A stretch of 64,000 nucleotides of DNA from Alphaproteobacteria bacterium (GTDB lineage: Bacteria > Pseudomonadota > Alphaproteobacteria > JANQMY01), in contig JANQPL010000004.1 in NCBI GenBank assembly GCA_028289425.1, positions 682,001 through 746,000 on the forward strand, written 5' to 3'. Below the pieces are notes generated by a model. The model worked only from the letters and a program-made list of their open reading frames with translations. It made no database searches and was not told where the DNA came from. Shown one piece after another: positions 28,211 to 38,538 of this stretch. The position numbers and the translations under genes were made by a program. How positions within the stretch are numbered: the stretch's first letter is position 1; every line of letters begins with the position of its first letter.

Positions 28211-31200
28211 TTGGCCATGTGGACCAATCTCTTCTTTCGGTCGCCCAGACTGACCCTGCTCGCCTTGGGGCTTGTGGTGGTGGGGGGGCTTACGGCCTAT
28301 TCGTCCATCGGTCGCCAGGAAGACCCGCTGCTCCGGGAACGCTTCGGCAACATCGTCACATTTTTCCCGGGGGCGAGCCCCGCGCGCGTGGAATCTCTGG
28401 TCACGGAGAAGATTGAACAGGAGCTGCGCGAGCTTAAAGAAATTGCCCAGATAGAGTCCCTGTCCCGCAAGAGTGTGTCTTCCATCGGTGTCGAGTTGGT
28501 TGTTGGCTCGCCGGATACGGACTTGGCCTGGTCCAAGGTGCGCGATGCCTTGGCTGACGCACAGGTTTTATTCCCGGCGGATGCGGGGGAAGCAGAGCTT
28601 ACGGTCAATACCACAGCGGCACAGACGGTGCTGGTTGCGCTTCGTTGGGGGCGCGACGATGCCCCCCAATTGGGCATGATGAGCCGGCTTGCGGAAGATT
28701 TGGAAAACCGCCTCAGAAACGTATCCGGCACCAAGGAAACGGAAATCTTTGGCGAGGCGGAAGAGGAAATTCGGGTCGTTGTGGACCCGGACGAAGTTGC
28801 GGCCGCAAATTTGACCGTCAGTGAGATTTCAAGCGCGATCGCTCAAGCGGATACCAAATCGCCTGCCGGGCAGGCACGAGGGCAGCGCACCGATCTTGCC
28901 ATTGAAATTGGCGATGATCTCACATCCGTTGATCGGGTGCGTCGCGTTCCACTGCGAACGTCTGGCGACGGAGAAGTGCTGCGGGTCGGCGACATCGCGA
29001 CGGTCACGAAGGATGTTCGGGATCCACCCTCCACAATCGCACTTGTCTCCGGAGAACGGGCGGTGGCCGTTGGCGTCACGGCGGAACCCGATCAGCGGGT
29101 CGATTTGTGGGCGCAAAGGGCGCGCAGCGTGATCGGCGATTTTGCTGCAGAGCTTCCCGATCAAATCATCGTCGAAACCATCTTCGACCAAAGTCTCTAT
29201 ACGGAGCAACGGCTAACCAACCTGGCGATCAATTTAGCAATCGGCGCGCTTATTGTCGTGGCCGTACTGATCGTTACGATGGGGGTGCGATCTGCTTTGT
29301 TGGTCGGATCAGCTCTGCCGCTTACCTTTGCGATGGTGTTGGCCCAGATGAACGCTCTGGGCGTGGACCTTCACCAGATATCGGTCACGGGCCTAATTGT
29401 CTCGCTGGGCCTGCTGATCGACAATGCCATCGTTGTCACCGACGAATTCAATCAATACCGCGCAAAAGGCTTTGGCATCGCCGACGCCGTAGGAAAAGCC
29501 GTCCGGCGGTTGGTCGTTCCGCTGTTTGCCTCCACCTCCACCACCGTGTTGGCGTTCGCGCCGATTGCTTTTGCGCCGGGCGCGGTGGGACAGTTTGTCG
29601 GCACCATCGGGCTCAGTGTCATTCTTTGTGTTACCAGCTCGTATTTTCTTGCCATGACGGTCATTCCGGCGATTGCCGGTTTTATCGATCAGCGGGCGGG
29701 CCGGGCTGTTGCCTTCGGCGAAATCTGGTGGCGCGACGGTTTGACCAACGAACGCTTGCTGAAGACCTTTTCGGGTATCTTAGATTTTGTGATCCGGCGG
29801 CCTTGGGCCGGCATTGGATTGGCGTCGGTGCTGCCCATTACCGGGTTCGCCCTGGGGACGACACTTGTGCTGCAGTTTTTCCCACCGGTGGACCGAAACC
29901 AATTCCAAGTACAACTCAGGTTGCCGCCCCAGACATCGATTGCTGAGTCCCTGGCGACCGTCGAACGCGCGCGGGCGCTCTTCGATCAGTATCCGGAGGT
30001 TACGTCGAACCATTGGTTTTTGGGTGAAGGCGCACCGCGCGTCTTTTACAACGCCTTCTCCCAGCAAGACGGCGTCTCGAGCTTCGCGGGCGCCTTTGTC
30101 ACCACCACGTCGGCGGCAACGACCAATCGCATATTACCCAGACTGCAAGACGATTTTCGCGACGCCTTTCCGGAAGCCCTGTTCCTTCTGCTGCCCTTTG
30201 AGCAAGGCCCGCCCTTCGATGCGCCCATCGAGATCAGGGTGATTGGGCCTGACTTGGAAGAACTGCGCAACATCGGCAATCAAGTACGCAAAGTGATCGC
30301 CGAAACGGACAAGGTCACCTACACGGCAGCAACGCTTACCGGCGGCACGCCCAAACTGGTGTTCATGCCGGATGAGTTCGAGGCCCAGACGGCAGGATAC
30401 GACCTTGCCGAGCTTGCGCGCGATCTTAACGCCAGCCTTGAGGGGCTTTCAGGCGGCTCCGTGTTGGAGGGCACCGAAGAAATCCCGGTGGTGGTTCGCG
30501 TTCGGGATTCAGATCGGGATTCGCTCATTCGACTGGCCACCAAATCGCTTCGGGCACCGGCTGCGTCTGATCAGTTGCCATCCAACCGTCTGGGGGCCAT
30601 ACCGCTAAATGCCTTGGCCGAGCCGACGCTGGTGTCAGAGCTCGATGGGATCGCCCGGCGCGACGGCGAACGCGAAAACCGCGTGCAGGCCTATCTGGTG
30701 CCATATACCTTGCCGGCGCCAGTCTTAGCGGATGTTGAAGAGCGGCTCCAAGCAGAACAAATCGACGTTCAGGCGGGATATCGCTTGAACATTGGCGGCG
30801 AGGCCGAGGAACGCAATGAGTCCCTCGGAAATCTAGCGGCGCTTGCGCTGCCACTGCTGATCACCATGGCCGGCATCGTGATTCTTTCGTTCAATTCATT
30901 TGCCTATGCGGGCGTGATTGCCCTGACCGGCTTCCTCAGCGTCGGCCTCGCCCTCTTCGGCGTTTGGATTTTCGGCTATCCCATGGGTTTTACGGCCATT
31001 ATCGGCACGTTGGGTTTGGTGGGCCTTGCGATCAACGGAACGATAATCGTTCTGTCGGGTCTTTTGGCGGATCCGCTTGCCCGCACCAAGGACCCGGAGG
31101 CGGTTCGCGATGTCACGCTTGCCTCGACCCGCCATATTGTATCGACCACGTTGACCACGATCGGCGGATTGGTGCCGCTTATCGCTTTCGGAGGGACGTT

Positions 31201-31348
31201 CTGGCCGCCTTTTGCAACCGCCATTGCCGGCGGCGTGGGCGGTGCGGCGTTGATCTCTTTGATCATGACGCCCAGCATTTTCATGCTGATTGCGGTGCCG
31301 GCGGAAGAGACCCAAGCCGACACGCTAGACGTGCCCCAGACCGTGTAA
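28211..31348 (+). CDS. efflux RND transporter permease
   Basis: 1045 aa; FFPGASPARVESLVTEKIEQEL, GLLIDNAIVVTDEFN, GTLGLVGLAINGTIIVLSG. Confidence 0.94.
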   Translation: MAMWTNLFFRSPRLTLLALGLVVVGGLTAYSSIGRQEDPLLRERFGNIVTFFPGASPARVESLVTEKIEQELRELKEIAQIESLSRKSVSSIGVELVVGSPDTDLAWSKVRDALADAQVLFPADAGEAELTVNTTAAQTVLVALRWGRDDAPQLGMMSRLAEDLENRLRNVSGTKETEIFGEAEEEIRVVVDPDEVAAANLTVSEISSAIAQADTKSPAGQARGQRTDLAIEIGDDLTSVDRVRRVPLRTSGDGEVLRVGDIATVTKDVRDPPSTIALVSGERAVAVGVTAEPDQRVDLWAQRARSVIGDFAAELPDQIIVETIFDQSLYTEQRLTNLAINLAIGALIVVAVLIVTMGVRSALLVGSALPLTFAMVLAQMNALGVDLHQISVTGLIVSLGLLIDNAIVVTDEFNQYRAKGFGIADAVGKAVRRLVVPLFASTSTTVLAFAPIAFAPGAVGQFVGTIGLSVILCVTSSYFLAMTVIPAIAGFIDQRAGRAVAFGEIWWRDGLTNERLLKTFSGILDFVIRRPWAGIGLASVLPITGFALGTTLVLQFFPPVDRNQFQVQLRLPPQTSIAESLATVERARALFDQYPEVTSNHWFLGEGAPRVFYNAFSQQDGVSSFAGAFVTTTSAATTNRILPRLQDDFRDAFPEALFLLLPFEQGPPFDAPIEIRVIGPDLEELRNIGNQVRKVIAETDKVTYTAATLTGGTPKLVFMPDEFEAQTAGYDLAELARDLNASLEGLSGGSVLEGTEEIPVVVRVRDSDRDSLIRLATKSLRAPAASDQLPSNRLGAIPLNALAEPTLVSELDGIARRDGERENRVQAYLVPYTLPAPVLADVEERLQAEQIDVQAGYRLNIGGEAEERNESLGNLAALALPLLITMAGIVILSFNSFAYAGVIALTGFLSVGLALFGVWIFGYPMGFTAIIGTLGLVGLAINGTIIVLSGLLADPLARTKDPEAVRDVTLASTRHIVSTTLTTIGGLVPLIAFGGTFWPPFATAIAGGVGGAALISLIMTPSIFMLIAVPAEETQADTLDVPQTV

Positions 31349-31516
31349 TCTCAAGAATAAAGGCGGTTTTGGCCTATCGTCGTGTTATGGCACGACGTCA
31401 CGTGTTCATTAGTCGACATGCCGCACAGCAATATGATTTGATTCGGTGGGGCCAATCGACGCAATCTGCGGCTCAACAAAAACGTAGACATCAAGATTTG
31501 TGGGAAAGGGCCCGCA

Positions 31517-32410
31517 TTGAACCTGAGAGACCTTCGTTATCTGGTGGCCGTTGCTGACGAAAAGCATTTCGGGCGAGCGTCCGAAAAGTGCCATGTCAGC
31601 CAGCCGACTCTGAGCGCGCAGATCCGAAAGCTTGAAGATTATTTGGGCGTTCCCATTTTCGAGCGCACCAAGAAATCCGTTAGCGTAACCCCGGTTGGCA
31701 TGCAGATCATCGAGCGGGCGCGAAAAGCTCTGGCGGAAGCGGATTCGATTTTCAACATCGCCGAAGAAAACAAGAACGGCCTTTCAGGTCCGTTCCGGCT
31801 GGGGGCCATTCCCACCATCTGCCCCTATTTGATGCCTGAGGTACTCCCAGCGCTGCGCAAATCCTACCCGGATCTGCAGCTCATCATATCTGAGGACGTT
31901 ACGGATCACCTTCTCGCCAAGCTGCATGCGAACGAGGTGGATGCCGCCATTTTGGCAACGGTACCGCCGCCGGGCGATTTGGAGGAAATTGCGCTTTTTG
32001 AAGAGCCTTTTATGGCGGTGCTGCCAGCCGATCACCCTCTCGCTCACCAAAGCGAATTGTCGCAAGCCGATTTGTTGTCAACGGAAATGTTGTTGCTGAC
32101 GGAAGGCCATTGCTTCCGCGATCAGGCGCTTGATGTTTGTGCCCGCGAGACCGACGAAGACGATGACGCCAGCGACGTTCGCGCCACAAGCTTGGAGACG
32201 TTGCTTCACCTCGTGGCGGCCGGCCATGGCGCAACGCTCATCCCGCGCATGGCGATGCGTTCTCCGTGGACGGAAGAAGAGCGTTTGGTATTTCGGCCCA
32301 TTTCTGCGGGCGATGCGAAACGAGATCTGCGTCTTGTGGTGCGCAGCACCTTCCCGCGCAAAGAGGCAGCGCAGGCAATTGCGAAAATCCTGCAGGGGGC
32401 GCAGCGCTGA
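31517..32410 (+). CDS. LysR-family regulator, OxyR-type
   Basis: MNLRDLRYLVAVADEKHFGRASEKCHVSQPTLSAQIRKLEDYLGVPIFER; LTEGHCFRDQALDVC resembles the OxyR peroxidatic Cys region; TTG start. Confidence 0.86.
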   Translation: MNLRDLRYLVAVADEKHFGRASEKCHVSQPTLSAQIRKLEDYLGVPIFERTKKSVSVTPVGMQIIERARKALAEADSIFNIAEENKNGLSGPFRLGAIPTICPYLMPEVLPALRKSYPDLQLIISEDVTDHLLAKLHANEVDAAILATVPPPGDLEEIALFEEPFMAVLPADHPLAHQSELSQADLLSTEMLLLTEGHCFRDQALDVCARETDEDDDASDVRATSLETLLHLVAAGHGATLIPRMAMRSPWTEEERLVFRPISAGDAKRDLRLVVRSTFPRKEAAQAIAKILQGAQR

Positions 32411-32422
32411 TCGCCTGTTGGG

Positions 32423-34366
32423 TCACCTGCCAATATGACGGTGTAAGAACGCCTCAAGCCCATTGAGCATGGCAAGCCGGGCCTCTTGGTGATCCAGGCT
32501 GTGGCCGCCACCATCTGTTTCGATATAAGTCACGTCAATGCCGGCCGAGTTGAGCGCCCGATACATTGATTTTGATTGTTGATAGGGAACGCGTGAATCT
32601 CGTTTGTCGGCGACCAAAAGGATGGGGATCCGAATCCGGTCACGTTGATGATAGGGCGAGATGCTGCGGCGCCTTTCGCCTTCCAGGGCCATGTCTCTTG
32701 TCCAAATCGTCCCGCCGATAAATTTTTCGTCGTGCACCACCATGGATGGAATATTGGTAACACCATTGACACTAGCCGCACATTTGAAGAGATCCGGTGT
32801 TTTAACGGCACCCATCAGTGCGGCATACCCACCGTAAGACCAGCCCACGATGCAGATGCGGGCGGGGTCGGCAATTCCCTCTGATATCAGCCATTGAGTG
32901 CCGTCGGTCACGTCGTCCTGCATGACACCGCCCCATTGTTTTTCGCCGGCTTTCTCAAAGGCGTAACCATAGCCGGTAGACCCTCGGAAGTTGGGCTGGA
33001 AAACGGCATAACCTCGGTTCGCAACAAACTGCGACCAGTAGTCATAGTGCTGATCATCGCGCACCTGCGGCCCGCCATGCGGAAGAACGACGGTGGGCAG
33101 GCTTTGAGGCTCGCGTCCGACAGGGACCGTAAGATATCCATGAATTAACTGACCGTCCCTCGCCCGATAGCTGACCGGTTGTTTGAGGGCGGTTGCCCTG
33201 TCGCGAATGTCTTGTCCCGTTGGAGCGACCAAGTAAAACCGACGGCTGCGCGACTCGAATATGTAGTAGCCCGTTTTGGACTGTGTGCTTGCGACATGCA
33301 CAAGGTACATGCCCCGAGCCGGATGGGGATCCACAATGCGGTTTGTCGCGCCTGGAGAAGCTTGTTCAATGCCCGCCTGAATCCGTTGATAGGAGGGGTC
33401 GAAATACTTGGTTTCTTCGAAATGATCTGTGTACCGGACCCCAACTACCTTTCGGCCGGTTACATCGTAAACGATGGACCCAACGTCAACTGTTGGATGG
33501 GAGAATATGGTCTCTGCTGTAAGGCCGGTGGTGAGATCGAGTTTTACAATACCGGCGCGACCGTTCACAGGGCCGACAGCAAACACAAAACGTGGATCCA
33601 CATCAAATCCGACTGGCCTGAACCCCGATTGATACCATTGTGTTTTCGTGACCTTTTCCCAACCTCCGTCGGGATTTTTGTAGCTCATTGCAAAATCGCT
33701 GCCATCGACGCCCCAGCTCAACCTGGGAACCCCCTGCTGATCGGCCAGCCAATTTTGCGCACCGCTAATTGCGCGTTCGGCCCGAGATTGTCTTGCGCTA
33801 TCGATGTTGACCTTCTGAACGCTGTAATTGCCGTTTCGATCGGTATCGAGCGCCAACAAGATGTGATTAGGTTCGCCCGGGAGCAGATCGACGATTCTCG
33901 TCTCGATCTGTCCTGAAAAAACCACATTCAAGGCGCGCTCTTCTCGGACGACATTTATGGCATCCGAACCGTCCGCATTGATTGCCATCAGCCGCGTGAA
34001 CGGCACTGCCAACCCGCGTTCGAATCGTGTCGCCTCATAAGCGATGAGGAGGCGTTCGTTGTTGGCCCACCGAAACCACATGATGTCCGCGTCTTGAACT
34101 GGCGGCACCAATGTAGGGTCACCGCCGCCGGCGGCGCTCTGGATGACAACATGTTTGCGGCCGTTGATCGGGAAGATGTAGGCCAGATATTGAATGCCGG
34201 GAGACAGCCGGGCTTGCTGATACCTGGGCAGCTTGGCGAACACTTCCGCCGGCAGCCGTTCTGCGTTGGCTGGACCGACGCTCGCCAAAAGCATCAGAAA
34301 CAATGCGGTGATTGCCGTCCAAACGCACACTGCCCCGCGATTCATGATAATGATGCCCCCCATCAA
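32423..34366 (-). CDS. S9 family prolyl oligopeptidase-like peptidase
   Basis: GWSYGGYAALMGAVKTPDLFKCAASVNGV nucleophile elbow; HSLDHQEARLAMLNGLEAFL. Confidence 0.92.
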   Translation of the reverse strand: MMGGIIIMNRGAVCVWTAITALFLMLLASVGPANAERLPAEVFAKLPRYQQARLSPGIQYLAYIFPINGRKHVVIQSAAGGGDPTLVPPVQDADIMWFRWANNERLLIAYEATRFERGLAVPFTRLMAINADGSDAINVVREERALNVVFSGQIETRIVDLLPGEPNHILLALDTDRNGNYSVQKVNIDSARQSRAERAISGAQNWLADQQGVPRLSWGVDGSDFAMSYKNPDGGWEKVTKTQWYQSGFRPVGFDVDPRFVFAVGPVNGRAGIVKLDLTTGLTAETIFSHPTVDVGSIVYDVTGRKVVGVRYTDHFEETKYFDPSYQRIQAGIEQASPGATNRIVDPHPARGMYLVHVASTQSKTGYYIFESRSRRFYLVAPTGQDIRDRATALKQPVSYRARDGQLIHGYLTVPVGREPQSLPTVVLPHGGPQVRDDQHYDYWSQFVANRGYAVFQPNFRGSTGYGYAFEKAGEKQWGGVMQDDVTDGTQWLISEGIADPARICIVGWSYGGYAALMGAVKTPDLFKCAASVNGVTNIPSMVVHDEKFIGGTIWTRDMALEGERRRSISPYHQRDRIRIPILLVADKRDSRVPYQQSKSMYRALNSAGIDVTYIETDGGGHSLDHQEARLAMLNGLEAFLHRHIGR

Positions 34367-34452
34367 ACACGCATGGCTTAATCCCCAGGATCGATGCTAT
34401 CGGGGGTGGTTGCTGTTGACAATTAGTATTTTTGCGCGAAGCGAGGTGGCTC

Positions 34453-35424
34453 ATGTTGGACAAGGCACTGGAAACGGAAGGCACGCTGGTGCCGCTGCCG
34501 GAGATTGAAGCGGCAGCGGATCGGATCAAACCCTTTGTCCGCCGCACCCCCTTTATTCGAGCGCGCCAAGAGAAGGCGCCGCTGCGCGAAGGAGAAGTGC
34601 TTCTAAAACTAGAAAACCTGCAGGCAACCGGCGCCTTCAAAGTGCGCGGTGCCGTGAATACGATTCTTTCTCTCGATATGGATACACGACAACGTGGCGT
34701 GGTCGCGGCATCGGGCGGCAATCATGGGATCGCTGTTGCTTACGCAGCTTACCGAACCGGCATTCCCGCGCAGATCTTCATGCCAACTATTGTTCATGGC
34801 GAGAAAACAAAACAAGTTGAACGGTGGGGTGCGAAGACCGTTGTCGCCGGGCAAACCTGGGACGATGCGCAGGAAGAAGCCCAGCGGGTGGCGGCGGATG
34901 CGGGACTGCTTTGTATCCATCCTTTTGCGGATGAATCGGTGATGGCGGGCCAAGGCACAATGGGTTTGGAAATGCTCAAGCAGTCCTCCCATTGCGGCGT
35001 GTTTGTCATTTCCATGGGTGGCGGCGGCCTGATTTCCGGTGTGGCCAGCGCGATCAAACAAATCAAACCAGAGGCGCGTATCGTCGGCGTTGAGCCCGTC
35101 GGCGCGCCAACCATCAGCAAAAGCCTTGAAGCGGGCGAGCCGATCACATTGCCGTCCATCGACACCGAAGCGGTAACGTTGGCGCCGCGGCGCAGCCATC
35201 CGCGCAATCTCTCAATCATTCAACAGCTGGTTGACGAAGTGGTGTTGGTGACCGATGACGAAATGCGTCACGCAGCCAAATGGCTATGGCAGGAATTTGG
35301 TCAGGCCGCAGAGCTTGCAGGCGCCGCTTCCATTGCGGCGGTGGCCACCGGGAAAGTCGCGGCGCCCGACGACGAAAGTATCGGTTGTGTCATATGCGGG
35401 GCCGGAACGGACGGGTTGATCTGA
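34453..35424 (+). CDS. threonine/serine dehydratase (PLP-dependent)
   Basis: LKLENLQATGAFKVRGAVN PLP lysine motif; SGGNHGIAVAYAA; MGGGGLISGVASAIK. Confidence 0.92.
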   Translation: MLDKALETEGTLVPLPEIEAAADRIKPFVRRTPFIRARQEKAPLREGEVLLKLENLQATGAFKVRGAVNTILSLDMDTRQRGVVAASGGNHGIAVAYAAYRTGIPAQIFMPTIVHGEKTKQVERWGAKTVVAGQTWDDAQEEAQRVAADAGLLCIHPFADESVMAGQGTMGLEMLKQSSHCGVFVISMGGGGLISGVASAIKQIKPEARIVGVEPVGAPTISKSLEAGEPITLPSIDTEAVTLAPRRSHPRNLSIIQQLVDEVVLVTDDEMRHAAKWLWQEFGQAAELAGAASIAAVATGKVAAPDDESIGCVICGAGTDGLI

Positions 35425-35432
35425 TCTGGCGC

Positions 35433-36296
35433 TCAGACGGTTTCCGATTTTTCGTGGAAGTAAGCGAGCGTGCCTTTGTTCAAGACATCGTCGCCTGGCG
35501 TTAACCGGTCCGGTTCCAGGTCGCTCATGCCCTGAACTTGCTGGTAGAGGGGCGAGAAATCGGCGTAGCATTCGTCAAGCAGCTGCTGATAGCTGTCGAT
35601 CACAAAATAGGTCTGCTGGAAATTGTCAATGATGTAATTGGTGCGCATCAGTCGGATCAAATCGAAGCGCACACGATGGGGCGAAGCGCTCTCCAACGAG
35701 AACTTGGATTCTGCCGGTGATGACAATATGCCGGCGCCATAGATCCTCAGACCATCTTCCGACTGACGCAATCCGAATTCCACCGTGTACCAATAAAGCC
35801 GCGCCAGGTGATGAAGCACACCCAGTCCTTCCGCGCGCAGACCGCCCTTGCCGTACGCTTCCATGAACTTTGCAAAAGTGGGAATGGCGAGCATGGGTAC
35901 ATGGCCGAATACATCGTGAAAAACGTCAGGTTCCTGCAGATAGTCAAACTCTTCTTCAGGACGGATAAACGCGCCCGCCGGAAATCGCTTATTGGCAAGG
36001 TGTTCGAAGAAGACGTCGTCGGGCACGAGATCCGCGACGGGGACAACACGCCAACCGGTGACGGCCTCCAACCGATTGCTCAGTTCCTCAAAGTTGGGAA
36101 TGCCGGATTGCGACAACTCCAATAGTTGAAGGGTGGCTAGATAGGTTTCGCAAGCCCGCCCCGGCAGAATTTTCATTTGCCTTTGAAACAGCCGGTCCCA
36201 ACGCGCATGTTCCTCGTGAGAATAGGAATGCCAGCGCTGATCAATCGTGTAATCGGCGTTTTTGGGAGCGTCGCGATACCGGTTCTTTGCAGTCAT
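35433..36296 (-). CDS. phhA: phenylalanine 4-monooxygenase
   Basis: FIRPEEEFDYLQEPDVFHDVFGHVPML Fe-binding His pair; YWYTVEFGL; start at 36296. Confidence 0.95.
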   Translation of the reverse strand: MTAKNRYRDAPKNADYTIDQRWHSYSHEEHARWDRLFQRQMKILPGRACETYLATLQLLELSQSGIPNFEELSNRLEAVTGWRVVPVADLVPDDVFFEHLANKRFPAGAFIRPEEEFDYLQEPDVFHDVFGHVPMLAIPTFAKFMEAYGKGGLRAEGLGVLHHLARLYWYTVEFGLRQSEDGLRIYGAGILSSPAESKFSLESASPHRVRFDLIRLMRTNYIIDNFQQTYFVIDSYQQLLDECYADFSPLYQQVQGMSDLEPDRLTPGDDVLNKGTLAYFHEKSETV

Positions 36297-36298
36297 GG

Positions 36299-36955
36299 CT
36301 AACGGCGCTCCGCATCGGGTTGGTGGTCGGGATGCGCCCGCGCGAACGCATCGAGGCGATTGCAATAATCGGCCACAGATTGAATGAGGGGGAAGTCCGT
36401 GACATCTACCTCAAATCGATGAGCATTGAAAAGTTGCGGGATTAAGCACACATCCGCAAAACTTACGGCGTTGCCCACGCAATAATTGCCCCGCTCGCGG
36501 TCTTGACGCAGCAGTGTTTCAATGGCGGCAAAGCCCTCCGTTATCCAGTGACTGTACCAGGCACTCCGTTCGACAGGCGATATGTTGAGGGTGTCACTCA
36601 AATAATTCAGTACACCCATATTGTTGAGCGGGTGAATATCGCAGCTGATAATGTGGGCGATTTGGCGGGCTTTGGCCCGGTCATGAGGCGCAGTCGGCAA
36701 TAAAGGTGGCGCTGGATGTGTTTCTTCCAAATATTCCAGAATGGCCATCGATTGGCCCACGCCAAAGGATCCTTCTTGGTAAAACGGAACCCGCATCTGC
36801 GGATTGAGATCTCGAAACTGTTCCTGACGGTGTTCGCCGCCATTTTTGACGAGCGATATGGGAACAAGCTTATGATCAACGTTTTTGAAATTAAGGGCGA
36901 TCCGCACGCGGTACGCTGCAGTTGACCGCCAATAGGTGTGGAGCGCTGGATCCAT
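36299..36955 (-). CDS. maiA: maleylacetoacetate isomerase (zeta-class GST)
   Basis: TYWRSTAAYRVRIALNFKNV SSxxxRVR-type motif, QSMAILEYLEETHP. Confidence 0.92.
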   Translation of the reverse strand: MDPALHTYWRSTAAYRVRIALNFKNVDHKLVPISLVKNGGEHRQEQFRDLNPQMRVPFYQEGSFGVGQSMAILEYLEETHPAPPLLPTAPHDRAKARQIAHIISCDIHPLNNMGVLNYLSDTLNISPVERSAWYSHWITEGFAAIETLLRQDRERGNYCVGNAVSFADVCLIPQLFNAHRFEVDVTDFPLIQSVADYCNRLDAFARAHPDHQPDAERR

Positions 36956-36977
36956 CGGTTACCTCCTGCGGCAGTCC

Positions 36978-37988
36978 TTACGCCGGGATTTTGGCGACAG
37001 TTTGATCAATAGCACCAAATATGGAGTGGCCCTGTTCATCATGCATTTCGATCCGCACGGAATCGCCAAACCGCAGAAAATCCGTAGTCGGTTCACCCAG
37101 AGTGATGGTTTCCACAGTGCGCACTTCCGCCAGGCATGAAAAACCGCGTCCACCTTGATTGATGGTTTTGCCGGGACCGTCTTCGAATTTGTTTGAAACA
37201 GTGCCCGATCCAATGATTGATCCGGCACACAGCGGACGCGTCTTTGCGGCATGGGCAACAAGTTCAAAAAAGTTGAATGTCATTTCGTCGCCCGCATTGG
37301 GACAGCCAAACGATTCGTTGCGCACTTGGCTCAATAGGGGAAGGTTCACTTTTCCGTCCCGCCAAGCGCTCCCCAACTCATCGGGGGTCACGGCGACAGG
37401 CGAAAACGCACTCGACGGTTTGGCGTGAAAGAAACCGAACCCCTTTGCCAACTCAGCCGGAATGAGATTTCGCAACGAGACGTCATTGACGAGCATGACG
37501 AGTTTTATGTGCCTGTCGGCCTGTCCGGGCGTGATTCCCATGGGCACGTCATCGGTAATGACCGCGACTTCCGCTTCCAGGTCGATGCCAAAGGCTTCGT
37601 CGGCAACTTCAATGGGATCGCGCGGACCGATGAAGCTGTCGGATCCGCCCTGATACATCAGCGGGTCAGAGTAAAACGACGCCGGAACTTCCGCGCCACG
37701 CGCCTTGCGGACCAACTCAACATGATTGATGTAGGCCGATCCATCCGCCCATTGATAAGCCCGCGGTAAAGGAGACGCGCAATCAGCCTCATCGAACGGA
37801 TGGGCCGGCGCTTCGCCTGCAGATAGCTTTTCAGCAAGAGCACGAAGCTGGGACTCTGCCTGTTCCCAACTATCAAGCGCCGTCTGGAGTGTGTCTGCAA
37901 TTCCCTTCGCTGAGACATAACGCTTCAAATCCTTGGAAACGACAACAAGCTCTCCGTCACGTCCCGATTTCAGCGATGCAAGTTTCAT
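36978..37988 (-). CDS. fumarylacetoacetate hydrolase family protein
   Basis: DLEAEVAVITDDVPMGITPGQADRHIKLVMLVNDVSLRNL; adjacent to maiA and hppD; start at 37988. Confidence 0.9.
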   Translation of the reverse strand: MKLASLKSGRDGELVVVSKDLKRYVSAKGIADTLQTALDSWEQAESQLRALAEKLSAGEAPAHPFDEADCASPLPRAYQWADGSAYINHVELVRKARGAEVPASFYSDPLMYQGGSDSFIGPRDPIEVADEAFGIDLEAEVAVITDDVPMGITPGQADRHIKLVMLVNDVSLRNLIPAELAKGFGFFHAKPSSAFSPVAVTPDELGSAWRDGKVNLPLLSQVRNESFGCPNAGDEMTFNFFELVAHAAKTRPLCAGSIIGSGTVSNKFEDGPGKTINQGGRGFSCLAEVRTVETITLGEPTTDFLRFGDSVRIEMHDEQGHSIFGAIDQTVAKIPA

Positions 37989-38524
37989 GTGCCCGCGAAT
38001 TCCTTTTCGTGAAGCCAAGCGGCGTGTTTGGGCGCGCGTTTTGTGCGGCTCCATTCTTCCAACATGTCGGGTGCGACGTCGTGCAGCCGCTTCATCATGT
38101 CGTCGGTCCGCGTGTTGGTCGTAATTTCAAGGCGATGACCATTGGGGTCGAAAAAGTAGATGGATTGGAAAATGCCGTGATCGACGGGGCCCACCACCTC
38201 TAGGCCCGCTTGTTCCGCTTTGATCTTTGCCGCCTTTAATTCGTCCATGGTGGCGACTTCGAACGCGATGTGTTGAACCCATTCGGGCGTGTTTCCGTCC
38301 CTGCCCATTTTTGGGGAATTGGGAAGTTCAAAGAAGGCGAGTACATTGCCATTCCCCGCATCCATGAACACATGCATGTAAGGGTCGGGCTCCTTTGTAG
38401 ACGGTACCTCGTCCTCGGCGATGGCAAGCTGAAAATCCATGCCCAAAACGTTCTGATAAAACTCAACAGTTTCTTTGGCGTCGTTGCAGCGATAAGCTAC
38501 GTGGTGAATGCGTTGAATATTCAT
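37985..38524 (-). CDS. VOC family protein
   Basis: IQRIHHVAYRCNDAKETVEFYQNVLGMDFQ ... YFFDPNGHRLEI. Confidence 0.88.
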   Translation of the reverse strand: MNIQRIHHVAYRCNDAKETVEFYQNVLGMDFQLAIAEDEVPSTKEPDPYMHVFMDAGNGNVLAFFELPNSPKMGRDGNTPEWVQHIAFEVATMDELKAAKIKAEQAGLEVVGPVDHGIFQSIYFFDPNGHRLEITTNTRTDDMMKRLHDVAPDMLEEWSRTKRAPKHAAWLHEKEFAGT

Positions 38525-38538
38525 GGCATTTCTCTTCT

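Noticed and set aside
29107-29946. 279-aa plus-strand frame inside the RND permease
   Set aside because: Frame-shifted shadow of the permease; the annotated frame has full RND motifs
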